Notes under the pieces: model-generated
What the model saw: only the letters and a program-made list of their open reading frames with translations
What the model was told of the DNA's origin: nothing
The model's database searches: none
From: Myxococcaceae bacterium
Lineage (GTDB): Bacteria; Myxococcota_A; Polyangia; Polyangiales; Ga0077539
Reading direction: 5' to 3'
Length of the DNA stretch: 64,000 nt
Assembly: GCA_004297725.1 (NCBI GenBank)
Contig: SCUS01000097.1
Span: 1 to 64,000 of the forward strand
In this document: positions 8,468 through 16,866 of the stretch, piece by piece
How the letters are laid out: each line of letters opens with the position of its first letter
How positions within the stretch are numbered: the first letter of the stretch is position 1
Program-made: the position numbers and the translations under genes

Positions 8468-9331
8468 ATGAGACCCCTCCCCCTGGTGGCGCTGCTCGGC
8501 CTCGTCGCCTGCCGACGCGCCCCCTCGCAGCCCCACGAGCCCGCCCGACCTTCCACCGCCGCGCCCGCGGTGGCGCCCGCGGCCGTCGCCGCGCCCATCT
8601 ACCGCGTCGACCCGACGGTGCTCGACCACCCCGGCGTCCTCCGGGGCTCGGTGCGCTGGAGCGGACCGCGTCCCTCGACCGCCCCGATGGCCGTCGGCCC
8701 TGGCGGCAACCCCGACCTCTGCGGCGCCACGCAGGGCGACCCCACGCTGGTGGTCGCTCCCGACGGCGGTGTGGCCAACTCGGTGCTCTGGCTCTCGGAC
8801 ATCGCCCGGGGCGCCGCGCCCGACCTCTCTCCGGTCACCGTCGACCAGCTCGGGTGCCGCTACGAGCCCCACGTGCTGGCGCTGCCCGTCGGCGCCGAGG
8901 TGCGCTTCGGCAACAGCGACCACGGGCTGCTCCACAACGTGCACGCCTATTACGGCTACGACGACGACGACAACTGGTTCAACCAGGCCTCGCCGCACGG
9001 GCTCACGGTCTCCAAGCGGGTGCAGCGCGCGGGCGTGGCGAGGCTCATCTGCGACGCGGGCCACGTCTGGATGCTGGCCTACGTGCACGCCTTCACGCAC
9101 CCCTACTACGCGGTCACCGACGCCTCGGGGCGCTATGAGCTGAGGGCCGTCCCTCCGGGTCGCTACACCCTGCGCTTCTGGCACGAGGGATGGACCCGTC
9201 GGGCCATGGAGGGCAACCGCCCTCGCTTCTCCCCGGCGGTGGAGACCTCGCGCGTGGTGGACGTGGCCCCCGGTGGAACGGTCACCGCGGACTTCTCCCT
9301 CGGCCCCGACGCCGTGGCCGTGGCGCGCTGA
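8468..9331 (+). CDS. cupredoxin-like lipoprotein with carboxypeptidase-regulatory-like domain
   Basis: The protein has about 287 residues. ATG 8468 gives a lipoprotein signal with lipobox LVAC at residue 15. After an Ala/Pro linker, the middle part looks like a plastocyanin-type beta-sandwich. Potential copper ligands appear in order: LLHNVHA, then LICDAGHVWM, giving His, Cys, His and Met. The last third (DASGRYELRAVPPGRYTLRFWHEGW) is a carboxypeptidase-regulatory or transthyretin-like beta-sandwich. Such proteins are exported electron carriers or copper binders. The role is unknown, but the MbnP/MbnH genes nearby also belong to copper-linked families. Confidence 0.72.
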   Translation: MRPLPLVALLGLVACRRAPSQPHEPARPSTAAPAVAPAAVAAPIYRVDPTVLDHPGVLRGSVRWSGPRPSTAPMAVGPGGNPDLCGATQGDPTLVVAPDGGVANSVLWLSDIARGAAPDLSPVTVDQLGCRYEPHVLALPVGAEVRFGNSDHGLLHNVHAYYGYDDDDNWFNQASPHGLTVSKRVQRAGVARLICDAGHVWMLAYVHAFTHPYYAVTDASGRYELRAVPPGRYTLRFWHEGWTRRAMEGNRPRFSPAVETSRVVDVAPGGTVTADFSLGPDAVAVAR

Positions 9332-9339
9332 GGCGACGC

Positions 9340-10218
9340 ATGGCGCGCGTGCTCATCGCCCTGGCGCAGCAGGACGCCGACCCGACGGAGGTGGCGATCC
9401 CGTGGAAGGTGCTCCGCGCCGCGGGGCACGAGGTGCGCTTCGCGACGCCCGAGGGCACGCGCGGGCACGCCGACGCGCTGATGCTCACCGGAGAGGGGCT
9501 CGACCCGTGGGGCTTCGTTCCCGGGCTCAAGCGACTGACCGTGGTGGGGCGCCTGCTCGGGGCGAGGCGAGACGCCCGCGAGGCCTGGTGGGCGATGGAG
9601 CGCGACGCGGCCTTCCTCTCCCCGAGGCGCTTCGACGCGCTGAGCGCGGACGACTTCGACGCCCTGGTGCTGCCCGGCGGCCACCGCGCGAGGGGCATCC
9701 GGCCCTACCTGGAGAGCGAGGCGCTGAGGGCCTTCGTGGTGGCGATGTTCGAGGCGGCGAAGCCGGTGGGCGCCATCTGTCACGGGGTGGTGGTCGCCGC
9801 GAGGGCGGTGTCTCCGACGACGGGCCGCTCGGTGCTCTACGGGAAGAAGACCACCTCGCTCACCTGGGCGCAGGAGGGCCTCGCCTGGACCCTCGGCGGC
9901 GTGGTGCGCTTCTGGGACGGGGATTACTACCGCACGTATGTCGAGGCCCCTGGAGAGCCCGCGGGCTCGCGGGGTGTCGAGGCCGAGGTGACCGCGGCGC
10001 TGGCCTCCCCCTCGGACTACCGCGACGTCCCGAAGAGCGACCCGGAGCACCGACGCAAGACCGACGGGCTTCACCGCGACACGGCGGACGACGCTCGCCC
10101 GGCCTTCGTGGTGCGCGACGGACACTACGTCTCCGCGCGCTGGCCCGGCGACGCCTACACCTTCGCGAAGACCCTGGCCGACGTCCTCGCCGAGGGGCGT
10201 GGAGAGCGCACGCCATGA
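9340..10218 (+). CDS. DJ-1/PfpI family protein (class I glutamine amidotransferase-like)
   Basis: The protein has 292 residues from ATG 9340. The DJ-1/PfpI fold is shown by the N-terminal MARVLIALAQQDADPTEVAIPWKVL, the LVLPGGHRARGIR loop and the nucleophile elbow VGAICHGVVVAAR, whose Cys lies near residue 149. Members include glyoxalases, chaperones and proteases, and the activity cannot be assigned here. It is longer than DJ-1 itself, with an insert around residues 55-100 and a C-terminal extension. Its TGA overlaps the ATG of the following GFA gene (ATGA), indicating translational coupling. Confidence 0.85.
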   Translation: MARVLIALAQQDADPTEVAIPWKVLRAAGHEVRFATPEGTRGHADALMLTGEGLDPWGFVPGLKRLTVVGRLLGARRDAREAWWAMERDAAFLSPRRFDALSADDFDALVLPGGHRARGIRPYLESEALRAFVVAMFEAAKPVGAICHGVVVAARAVSPTTGRSVLYGKKTTSLTWAQEGLAWTLGGVVRFWDGDYYRTYVEAPGEPAGSRGVEAEVTAALASPSDYRDVPKSDPEHRRKTDGLHRDTADDARPAFVVRDGHYVSARWPGDAYTFAKTLADVLAEGRGERTP

Positions 10219-10619
10219 CGCTTCGTCGCGCGAGCTGCGGCTGCGGCCAGCTCGGTCTCACCTGCGAGGGCGATCCGGTGCGGGCCTCGCTCTGCCACTG
10301 CCTCGCCTGCCAGCAGCGCACCGGGAGCGCCTTCGGCGTGCAGGCCCGCTTCCGCCGAGAGCAGCTCTCTTCCATCGAGGGCCGCGAGTCGACCTGGGTG
10401 CGGGTGGGGGACGGCGGCGGAGCGATCACCTTCCACTTCTGCCCGGCCTGCGGCTCCACGGTCTATTGGGACATTCCCGGCATGCCGGAGTTCGTCGCGG
10501 TGGCCGTCGGGGCCTTCGCCGATCCGGGCTTCCCTGCGCCGACGGTCTCGATCTACGAGGACCGCCAGCACCCCTGGACGAAGACCCTCGCCGGCGCCGA
10601 CATCGAGCACCTCGATTAG
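10215..10619 (+). CDS. GFA/CENP-V family zinc protein
   Basis: The protein has 134 residues. It shows the full set of zinc Cys motifs of the GFA fold: CGCGQLGLTC at the N-terminus, CHCLACQ near residue 28 and CPACGST near residue 78. The family includes glutathione-dependent formaldehyde-activating enzymes, but most members have no proven reaction. The gene overlaps the DJ-1/PfpI gene by 4 nt; both families are linked to reactive aldehyde handling, so a shared detoxification role is possible (inference). Its stop overlaps the stop of the convergent di-heme peroxidase gene by 4 nt. Confidence 0.88.
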   Translation: MTLRRASCGCGQLGLTCEGDPVRASLCHCLACQQRTGSAFGVQARFRREQLSSIEGRESTWVRVGDGGGAITFHFCPACGSTVYWDIPGMPEFVAVAVGAFADPGFPAPTVSIYEDRQHPWTKTLAGADIEHLD

Positions 10620-11617
10620 CGACGCGGAGGCCCGAGGTCGGGGTTGTTCAGGAAGGTCTCGTCGGTGAGCGTGCGGAGAAAGGCCACGAGGTCGGCTCGC
10701 TCCTGCGGGGCGAGGCGCATCCCGCCGCCGGAGACGTTGGGCATCAGCGAGTCGATGGTGTCGGAGTACACGAGGCCCTCGCTGTAGAAATCCACCACCT
10801 GCTCCAGCGTGGCGAAGCGGTCGTCGTGCATGTACGGGCCGGTGCGCTCGACGTTGCGCAGCGTCGGGGTCTTGAAGCGCCCGTCGTCCTGCGGGTCGCG
10901 GGTGATGGCGCCTCGGCCCGTCCCCGCGATCTGCCTGTCGAGGCCGATGTTGTGGAACCTGTTGTCCGTGAACAGCCGCGTCGCGTGGCAGTGGAAGCAC
11001 TCGCCGCGCTCGCTGTAGAAGATCTGCATCCCGCGGCGCTCGCTCTCGTTGATCGCGCTGGCGTCGCCGTCGACGTAGCGGTCGAAGCGGGAGTCCTGGG
11101 AGATCATCGTGCGCTGAAACTGCGCCAGCGCGTAGGCCGCCCTCCTCGTGGTGATCTCCCTCGTCCCGAAGGCCGCCAGGAACATCTCCTCCAGGTCGGG
11201 CTCGCGCAGCCGGTTGACGTCGGTGCCGAAGAAGTCCTCGACCTCCATGCGCATGGCCTCCTCGAGGCCCCCCTCGAAGTGCCCGTCCCAGAGGAAGTAG
11301 TACGACCACGCCAGGTTGACGTGAGGGATCACCCCGCGGACCATCGGGTTGGAGAACCCGCGGTTCTGGAGGTGACAGTCCGCGCAGGCGCGGGCCCCAT
11401 GAGGGTCGAGCCGTCGGTCGTAGTAGAGCTGCCGACCGAGCGCCACGCCCTGTCGGGTGGTGGGGTTGTCCTCGGGGACGATCATCCTCGGAAAGCTCCT
11501 CGGCACCCGCAGGTCGATCAGCTCCCTCGCGTTGCTCGGCGCCTCCTGGGCGCAGGCCGCGGTGAGCGAGAGCGCCGCCGCGAGCAGGGCCACCCAGCGC
11601 ACTCCCCGCGCGCTCAT
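10616..11617 (-). CDS. di-heme cytochrome c peroxidase family protein (MbnH/MauG-like)
   Basis: The protein has about 333 residues. An N-terminal signal (VALLAAALSLTAACA) suggests lipidation or export. Two heme-attachment motifs, CADCH near residue 78 and CFHCH near residue 204, mark the CcpA/MauG superfamily. Domain features include PTLRNVERTGPYMHD, typical of the group. Its ATG overlaps the end of the MbnP-like gene by 4 nt. In the methanobactin-linked MbnP/MbnH pair, MbnH oxidises a Trp in MbnP to kynurenine, which creates a copper site. That paired role is plausible here by context. No methanobactin genes are seen. Confidence 0.88.
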   Translation of the reverse strand: MSARGVRWVALLAAALSLTAACAQEAPSNARELIDLRVPRSFPRMIVPEDNPTTRQGVALGRQLYYDRRLDPHGARACADCHLQNRGFSNPMVRGVIPHVNLAWSYYFLWDGHFEGGLEEAMRMEVEDFFGTDVNRLREPDLEEMFLAAFGTREITTRRAAYALAQFQRTMISQDSRFDRYVDGDASAINESERRGMQIFYSERGECFHCHATRLFTDNRFHNIGLDRQIAGTGRGAITRDPQDDGRFKTPTLRNVERTGPYMHDDRFATLEQVVDFYSEGLVYSDTIDSLMPNVSGGGMRLAPQERADLVAFLRTLTDETFLNNPDLGPPRR

Positions 11618-12465
11618 GGCGCCGCCAGGGAGAAGACCGAGGCGCCGTTCTCCCGGAGCGAGGCCTGCGCGGCGGCGTCGCCCATGATCCCGCGGTGCGT
11701 CGCGTTGAAGTAGTCGTTGAGGTCCCAGGTGTTGGGACCCGTGAACCACTCGGCCACGTCCATGCGAACGGTGAAGCTCGCGCCCGAGGCGGTGATCGAT
11801 CGACCGCTGGCGTCGAGGCTCACCGCGAAGGAGTAGTCGGCGCGGTTGAGACCTCCCGAGTGCGCCATGAAGTTGAAGGGCTCCCCCGCGCGGTTGATGT
11901 AGCGCCCCTCGAACTTCATGTGGTGGTACCCGCCGCCCATCATCTCGGGCCACTCCATCAGCGACTCCGGCGACGAGGTGAACGCGCCGCTGATGTTGAG
12001 ATCCGGGGGGAGGCCCATCACGAAGGTGATGGAGGCGAGCTCCCCGACGGGCGCAGCGCCAGGGAGCGCGAAGCGCAGCGTGGCGGGCATCGCGGCGTCG
12101 AGGTAGCGAGCGCCGGGCGCGGTCAGCGAGCGGCCGTCCCTCATGCGAACGGTCACCCCGCTGACGAAGTAGCTGAGCCGGGTGACCCCGAAGGAGTTGC
12201 CCGCGGCGTTGGTGTACGGGGTCGTGGTGCCGAGCGCGAGGGGAGCGCCGCCGACGGTGTGCGCGAAGGCGATCGCCACGGCGGCCGCGGGTGCATCGGC
12301 CGCGGGGACGTCGGCGACGGACGCGTCGGGCGACGGGGGCGCCGGGTCGGATGATCCACAGGCGCCGACGCCCAGCGAGAGCGCGACGGCCAGGGAGCAC
12401 CGGGCCACGACCGGACCGCCACGGAGCACGCGCCGCGGAGAGAGGCTTCGAGGGGGAGGGTTCAT
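11614..12465 (-). CDS. MbnP-like copper-binding lipoprotein
   Basis: The protein has about 283 residues. ATG 12465 is chosen because a lipoprotein signal follows (SLAVALSLGVGAC, then GSSDPAPP). Residues from about 60 match the MbnP pattern: AFAHTVGGAPLALG, YTNAAGNSFGVTRLSYFVSG, then MEWPEMMGGGYHHMKFEGRY and MAHSGG. Several Trp residues that could be modified by the partner are present, including the one in MEWPEMMGG. The gene overlaps the di-heme peroxidase gene, a conserved pairing. It probably binds copper in the periplasm or at the outer surface. Confidence 0.82.
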   Translation of the reverse strand: MNPPPRSLSPRRVLRGGPVVARCSLAVALSLGVGACGSSDPAPPSPDASVADVPAADAPAAAVAIAFAHTVGGAPLALGTTTPYTNAAGNSFGVTRLSYFVSGVTVRMRDGRSLTAPGARYLDAAMPATLRFALPGAAPVGELASITFVMGLPPDLNISGAFTSSPESLMEWPEMMGGGYHHMKFEGRYINRAGEPFNFMAHSGGLNRADYSFAVSLDASGRSITASGASFTVRMDVAEWFTGPNTWDLNDYFNATHRGIMGDAAAQASLRENGASVFSLAAP

Positions 12466-12586
12466 GCCAGGAGACCTGAGGGCGGCGTCGCGCAGAGGCG
12501 ATGCGACACGGCGTCGCGGGATGACCTCACCACCTCTGGTGCTGTCCTCTGGTGAAGGGGTCGCGGCGGGTGATATCCCAGCGTCC

Positions 12587-13489
12587 ATGCGCTTCCACAT
12601 CCGCACGCGAATCCCGCAGCCGTCCTCGACCAACGCGCTCGCGGCCTCGCTCGACGGGCGCTTCGTCGCGACCGCCTGCTTCGACCAGAAGCTACGCGTC
12701 TACGACGCGCGCTCCCTCGCGCTGCTCAAGACCCTGCACCTCGGCACGTCGTTTCCGCACGGCCTCTGCTTCTCTCCCGACGGGTCGCTCGTGGGGTCGG
12801 GCGGCAAGGCCATCACCCTCTTCGACACCGCCACCTGGAAGAAGGGCGTCTCCCTCAAGGGGCACCGCCACGAGATCCAGGACGCGACCTTCTCGCCCGA
12901 CGGGACGCGGGTCTACACGGGCAGCGGCAACGGCTACACCCCGGCCGACTGGTCGGTGCGCTCGTGGGACCCGAGCTCCGGCGCCGAGCTCTGGCGCTGG
13001 AAGGGGCCGAGCCCGGTGTTCGCCGTGGCGGTCTCGCCCGACGGCGCGAGCGTCGCCGCGGGCGACCAGGACGGCCGGGTGATGCTGCTCGACGCGGCCA
13101 CTGGGGCGATGCGCTGGCAGGTGAAGCTCGACCGCTGGGTCTACTGCCTCCGCTTCACCCCGTCGGGCGACGCGATCGTCGCGAGCGGCGACTCCGACTC
13201 CCTCGCGGTGCTCGATCCTTCGACCGGGGCGCACCGCGAGCTGCCGATGAGCGCGATGGCGCGCACCTTCGCGCTCACCCGCGACGGCGCGACCGCCGTG
13301 GTGGGCAAGACCGCCTATGGCGAGGCGCAGAGCGCGGTGGCGATCGACCTGGCGACGGGCGAGACGCGCTGGGAGAGCGAGGCCCTCGGCCGGCTGCCGC
13401 AGGGCCTGGCGCTCTCCCCCGACGACGACGCGATCTTCGTGCTCATGAACGACCCGCACGAGCTCGTGGTCTTCGAGCGCGACGCCTGA
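12587..13489 (+). CDS. WD40/YVTN-type beta-propeller protein
   Basis: The protein has about 300 residues from ATG 12587, with no signal peptide (MRFHIRTRIPQPSSTN). Repeating blades are clear: LAASLDGRFVATACFDQKLR, FSPDGSLVGSGGKAITLFD, FSPDGTRVYTGSGNG, VSPDGASVAAGDQDGRVMLL and LSPDDDAIFVLMND, about seven in all. It fits a cytoplasmic propeller used for protein binding; no catalytic residues are evident. Its TGA stop ends on the first base of a 162-bp palindromic repeat element (13489-13650), so the element may have altered the original C-terminus. Confidence 0.85.
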   Translation: MRFHIRTRIPQPSSTNALAASLDGRFVATACFDQKLRVYDARSLALLKTLHLGTSFPHGLCFSPDGSLVGSGGKAITLFDTATWKKGVSLKGHRHEIQDATFSPDGTRVYTGSGNGYTPADWSVRSWDPSSGAELWRWKGPSPVFAVAVSPDGASVAAGDQDGRVMLLDAATGAMRWQVKLDRWVYCLRFTPSGDAIVASGDSDSLAVLDPSTGAHRELPMSAMARTFALTRDGATAVVGKTAYGEAQSAVAIDLATGETRWESEALGRLPQGLALSPDDDAIFVLMNDPHELVVFERDA

Positions 13490-13650
13490 TACGGATCTCA
13501 TGTCAGTTTGGCCGCTTTGACGGGCCCGCCTCATGCCTGGGGTCAGGCGCTGCACGACGATGCAGAGGCCGCACGCCGTACCCCAGGCATGAGGCATGAG
13601 CCTCGCGGCAACGGCCCATCAAAGCGGCCAAACTGACATGAAATCCGTAT
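13489..13650. repeat. 162-bp nested palindromic (MITE-like) element
   Basis: The outer arms 13489-13520 and 13619-13650 are 32-bp inverted repeats with one mismatch. Inside them, 13528-13542 and 13581-13595 form a perfect 15-bp inverted repeat. The core, 13536-13588, matches the first 53 bases of the window. There is no coding capacity, so if mobile it would need a transposase in trans. Confidence 0.85.
13536..13588. repeat. 53-bp stem-loop repeat, copy 2
   Basis: This is the core shared with positions 1-53 (51 of 53 bases identical). The flanks of the two copies differ, so the core rather than the 32-bp outer arms is the repeated unit. Confidence 0.8.
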
Positions 13651-13657
13651 GAGAGGG

Positions 13658-14077
13658 TCAGCGCCCGGCGTCGGGGGGACTGCCGTAGAGGTCGAACATC
13701 CCGCCGTCGTCGTCCGGAGGGCCAGCGTCCGGGGCTGGGATGCCGTAGGGCGGCGCGACGTTGCCGATGTCTTCGATGCCCGTGTCGGCGGGTCCCGTGT
13801 CGGCGGGTCCCGTGTCGGCGACGCCGCTCTCCGCCGGGACGTCGGTGGCAGGGCGGTCGACCCCGGCGCTGGCGTCGGTCGCGGTGACGCTGCTGCTGCA
13901 TCCAGCGACGCCGAGCGAGGCGGCGAAGGAGAACACGGCCGCGCGGGACAGCCGGCGGGTGGCGTCGGACCGCACCGGGAGCGGGGCCGCGAGGGCGTGG
14001 GAGCAGAAGGGGCAGCGAGCCTCCGTCGCCACGATGTGGCGCAGGCAGGAGGGACAGGGAGAGAGGGGTCGGTACAT
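13658..14077 (-). CDS. zinc-ribbon, lipobox and Asp-Thr-Gly-Pro linker protein
   Basis: The protein has 139 residues. The N-terminus has a two-knuckle zinc ribbon (CPSC at residues 8-11 and CPFC at 22-25). Residues about 45-60 form a hydrophobic segment ending in VAGC, a lipobox-like site. The rest is an acidic, low-complexity tail with repeated ADTGPADTG. A cytoplasmic-type zinc ribbon ahead of a signal-like segment is an odd order, though short zinc-ribbon proteins with single spans occur in myxobacteria. The same tail repeat recurs in the protein at 37592-39133. Function unknown. Confidence 0.68.
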   Translation of the reverse strand: MYRPLSPCPSCLRHIVATEARCPFCSHALAAPLPVRSDATRRLSRAAVFSFAASLGVAGCSSSVTATDASAGVDRPATDVPAESGVADTGPADTGPADTGIEDIGNVAPPYGIPAPDAGPPDDDGGMFDLYGSPPDAGR

Positions 14078-14172
14078 CGGGGGGGTGCGGCGCTCCTGCG
14101 CCCGACCTTAGGCCCAGGGCACCATCCCCCTCAAGGTGCCGCTGGGGATGGGCCGCCGCGATCGTCCTGGGG

Positions 14173-14178
14173 TAGCTT
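14173..14178 (+). promoter_or_regulatory. candidate -10 element of patatin gene
   Basis: TAGCTT ends 7 nt before the proposed TTG start at 14186. The same spacing is seen at other genes in this window and supports that start. Confidence 0.4.
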
Positions 14179-14185
14179 GCGCGCC

Positions 14186-15877
14186 TTGACGACCGGCGAT
14201 CGCCCCAAGCGGATTCTCTATCACGGCCCTTCCCCGGAGCACTTCGACGGCTTCGTGAGGTCGCTCGTGGGCGCGGCCGGCAGCGGCGGATCGCTCGGCG
14301 AGGGTGCGCGCAAACCCACGCTCGCCTGGGCCGACCTGTCGTGCTGCCTGGTGAATCACCCCGAGCTCCGAGAGCTCGTCGCCGACCTCCACGAGAACTA
14401 CGTCAACCTGCTGGTGATCGACCTCCGCTGCGTCGACGACCTCTGCCATCACGCGGAGCGGGCCTTCGCCATCCTCGACGCGCTCGACGCCGTCCCGGAC
14501 ATCGAAGACCGATTCGGGTTCCACCGCATCGTGGTGCTGGTGTCCGGGGGGCAGACGGCCACCACCGACGAGCTGATCCGCCAGCTGGGGTCGCGGGGCG
14601 TCGGGCGGGTGTTTCGCCACGAGGACTTCCAGGGCCCCGGCGTCACGGACGTCGCCTGGGGCGCTCGCTTCCTCGAGGACGCGCAGAAGATCCTCCGCGA
14701 CCGCGAGCCCGGCGGCCGGGCGCTCTGCGCCGCGGGCGGCGGCATCACGGGGATCTTCTTCGAGCTCGGGGTGATGAAGTGCCTCGACGACGCCCTGGGC
14801 GCCGGCGGGGTCAACGGCTTCGACATGTACTTCGGCATCAGCGCCGGGGCCGTGGTCACGGCTCCGATCGCCGTCGGGTACTCCGTCGACGAGTTCATGG
14901 CCTCCATCGCCGGGGTGCGCGGCGGCCGGGTGCCGCCCATCGACCTCCGGCTCTTCCGCCTCGGTCACCTCGACCTCCCGGGCTTCCTGCGCCGCATGAC
15001 CGCCGCGGCGAAGACCGCCTGGAACGGCGTCGTGCGCCCCCTCGGCGCCGACCACGGCTTCTCCCACGAGCAGGTGCTCTCGGACTACTCCGACCTCGTC
15101 CCGCCGCCCTTCCGCGCCGATCGCTTCGAGGCGACGCTGCGCAGCGCCCTCACGGCGCCGGGCGCGACCAACGACTTCCGCCGGCTCAAGCGCCCGCTCT
15201 ACATCGGCGCCACCGACCAGGACGAGCGCAGCCACGTGCTCTTCGGCGACGAGGCCCACGACACGGTGCCCATCAGCAAGGCCATCCAGGCCTCGCTCAG
15301 CATCAACCCGGCCTTCTCGGCCACCGCCATTCGCGGGCGCTACTACGAAGACGGCGCCATCACCCGCACGTCCAACTTCGTCGAGGCGATGCGCCGGGGC
15401 GCCACGCTGATCTTCGTGATCGACCCCTTCCTCCCCTACGTCGCGCGCACCCCGGGCTTCAACGACCTCCGCGGCGTGCTCTACAACATCGACCAGGACG
15501 TGCGGACCATCTCGTACACGCGCTACGAGACCACCCGCAACTGGGTGCTCCGCAAGCGCCCTGACGTGAGCTGCTACACCTTCGTCCCGGGCAACCGTCA
15601 GCGCCGGCTCATCTCCCAGAACCCGATGGATCACCGCCCCTACCTGGAGATCTGGCGCGGGGCCTACCTCTCGACCTTCAAGCGCCTGTCGCACCTGCGC
15701 CACCGGCTGGAGGGCGACCTCCGGGTCCACGGGGTGCGGCTCGACCTCGCCCGCGCGGAGTCCGTGGCGGCGCGCCTGGAGGCCTCGGCGACGCTCTCCT
15801 TCGCGGACTTCTTCCCCGACGGCAGGGTCGACATCCGCCGTCCCCCGCTCGTCAACGACGCGCCTCGCTCGACCTGA
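14186..15877 (+). CDS. patatin-like phospholipase with N-terminal receiver-like domain
   Basis: The protein has about 563 residues from TTG 14186; no ATG or GTG lies suitably close. Residues about 175-400 are the patatin domain. The oxyanion loop is AAGGGITGIFFELG, the nucleophile Ser219 is in GISAGAVV, and the dyad Asp389 is in YEDGAIT. Patatins hydrolyse acyl esters of phospholipids or neutral lipids. Residues 1-165 (RILYHGPSPEHFDGFV, LLVIDLR, RIVVLVSGGQ) resemble a Rossmann or receiver-like fold and do not belong to standard patatins. The C-terminal part (RTISYTRYETTRNWVL) is typical of larger bacterial patatin proteins. No signal peptide is visible. Confidence 0.87.
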   Translation: MTTGDRPKRILYHGPSPEHFDGFVRSLVGAAGSGGSLGEGARKPTLAWADLSCCLVNHPELRELVADLHENYVNLLVIDLRCVDDLCHHAERAFAILDALDAVPDIEDRFGFHRIVVLVSGGQTATTDELIRQLGSRGVGRVFRHEDFQGPGVTDVAWGARFLEDAQKILRDREPGGRALCAAGGGITGIFFELGVMKCLDDALGAGGVNGFDMYFGISAGAVVTAPIAVGYSVDEFMASIAGVRGGRVPPIDLRLFRLGHLDLPGFLRRMTAAAKTAWNGVVRPLGADHGFSHEQVLSDYSDLVPPPFRADRFEATLRSALTAPGATNDFRRLKRPLYIGATDQDERSHVLFGDEAHDTVPISKAIQASLSINPAFSATAIRGRYYEDGAITRTSNFVEAMRRGATLIFVIDPFLPYVARTPGFNDLRGVLYNIDQDVRTISYTRYETTRNWVLRKRPDVSCYTFVPGNRQRRLISQNPMDHRPYLEIWRGAYLSTFKRLSHLRHRLEGDLRVHGVRLDLARAESVAARLEASATLSFADFFPDGRVDIRRPPLVNDAPRST

Positions 15878-15897
15878 GTCGGCACGGCCCGACCGGG

Positions 15898-16764
15898 TCA
15901 GCGCTCGCCCAGGTCGACGGCCAGCAGCGCCAGCGGCGGACCGATGCCCGCGAGCAGCGTCGTGCGGCGTCGCTCGACGGCGTCCCGCAGCCCGGCGAGC
16001 GCGCGGTCGCCGTTCGCCAGCAGCCCCGTGATCACATCGATGTCGTGCAGGTCGCCGAGCTGCACCTGGAGCCCGTGGATCCGCTTGCGCCACGCCCGCT
16101 CGGAGCTCCCCAGCGCCCCCTCCGCCACCTCGATGAGGTCCCTCAGCCTGCGCGCCCGGCGGCGGATGCAGTGGTAGCCCTCCGGCCGCTGGAGGTCTCC
16201 CCGCAGCGATCGCTCCAGCCGGTCGAGGGCTCGCTCGACGGCGCTCGCGGCCACCCGGCGCATCGGCCCCCGGGGAGCGTCGAGCTCCGGCTCCGCGGAC
16301 ACCGCCGCCCTCAGCGTCGCGAGCACGTCGGGGCGGCGCAGGTGAGAGAGCATCGCGTCCCTCGCCCTTCCCCGTGCGGCGAGCAGCGACTCCCGCGCAT
16401 GGGCCAGCGAGGCCGCGTCGGGGGCGAGGCCTCCGAGGGAGGCGAGCGCCACGTCGAGGTCGCGCAGCGTGCCGGTGAGCGGCGAGAGTTCGCGGGCCCA
16501 CTGGTCGAGCGCGCGCAGACCCGGGTCGAAGGCGTCTTCGCCGATCATCGAGAGGGCGGCCTTCAGCCGACGGAGCGCCCCGCGGAGCCCGTGCACCTCC
16601 TCGGGGTCCTGGTCGTCGAGGGTGCCCTGCCAGCGCGAGGCGATCCTGGTCGCGTGGAAGCGCACCGCGCGCATGAGCTCGTCCCGGGCTCGCCGGTCGG
16701 GGTCGAGGCTGGGCGGCTCCGCCGGGTCGCCATGCGCTTTACTGGGTATGTCGGGAGTGACCAT
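15898..16764 (-). CDS. CHAD domain protein
   Basis: The protein has 288 residues. The CHAD helical domain is supported by EEVHGLRGALRRLKAALSM, GTLRDLDVALASL and the second-half repeat CIRRRARRLRDLIEVAEGAL followed by LGDLHDIDVI. Basic residues line these helices. The family binds inorganic polyphosphate and often associates with polyphosphate granules. The usual VHDxR motif reads VHGLR, a small departure. It sits convergent to the patatin gene with a 20-bp gap and on the same strand as pcnB upstream. Confidence 0.85.
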   Translation of the reverse strand: MVTPDIPSKAHGDPAEPPSLDPDRRARDELMRAVRFHATRIASRWQGTLDDQDPEEVHGLRGALRRLKAALSMIGEDAFDPGLRALDQWARELSPLTGTLRDLDVALASLGGLAPDAASLAHARESLLAARGRARDAMLSHLRRPDVLATLRAAVSAEPELDAPRGPMRRVAASAVERALDRLERSLRGDLQRPEGYHCIRRRARRLRDLIEVAEGALGSSERAWRKRIHGLQVQLGDLHDIDVITGLLANGDRALAGLRDAVERRRTTLLAGIGPPLALLAVDLGER

Positions 16765-16866
16765 CGGAGGAACGGGTTTGCATCCGCGATGGTCTCATAG
16801 GGCCGACGCGGCCGAAGCGCCCCTGGGGCTCCCCCCCTGCGATGCTCCTCGCAGGGTGTCGGCCGA

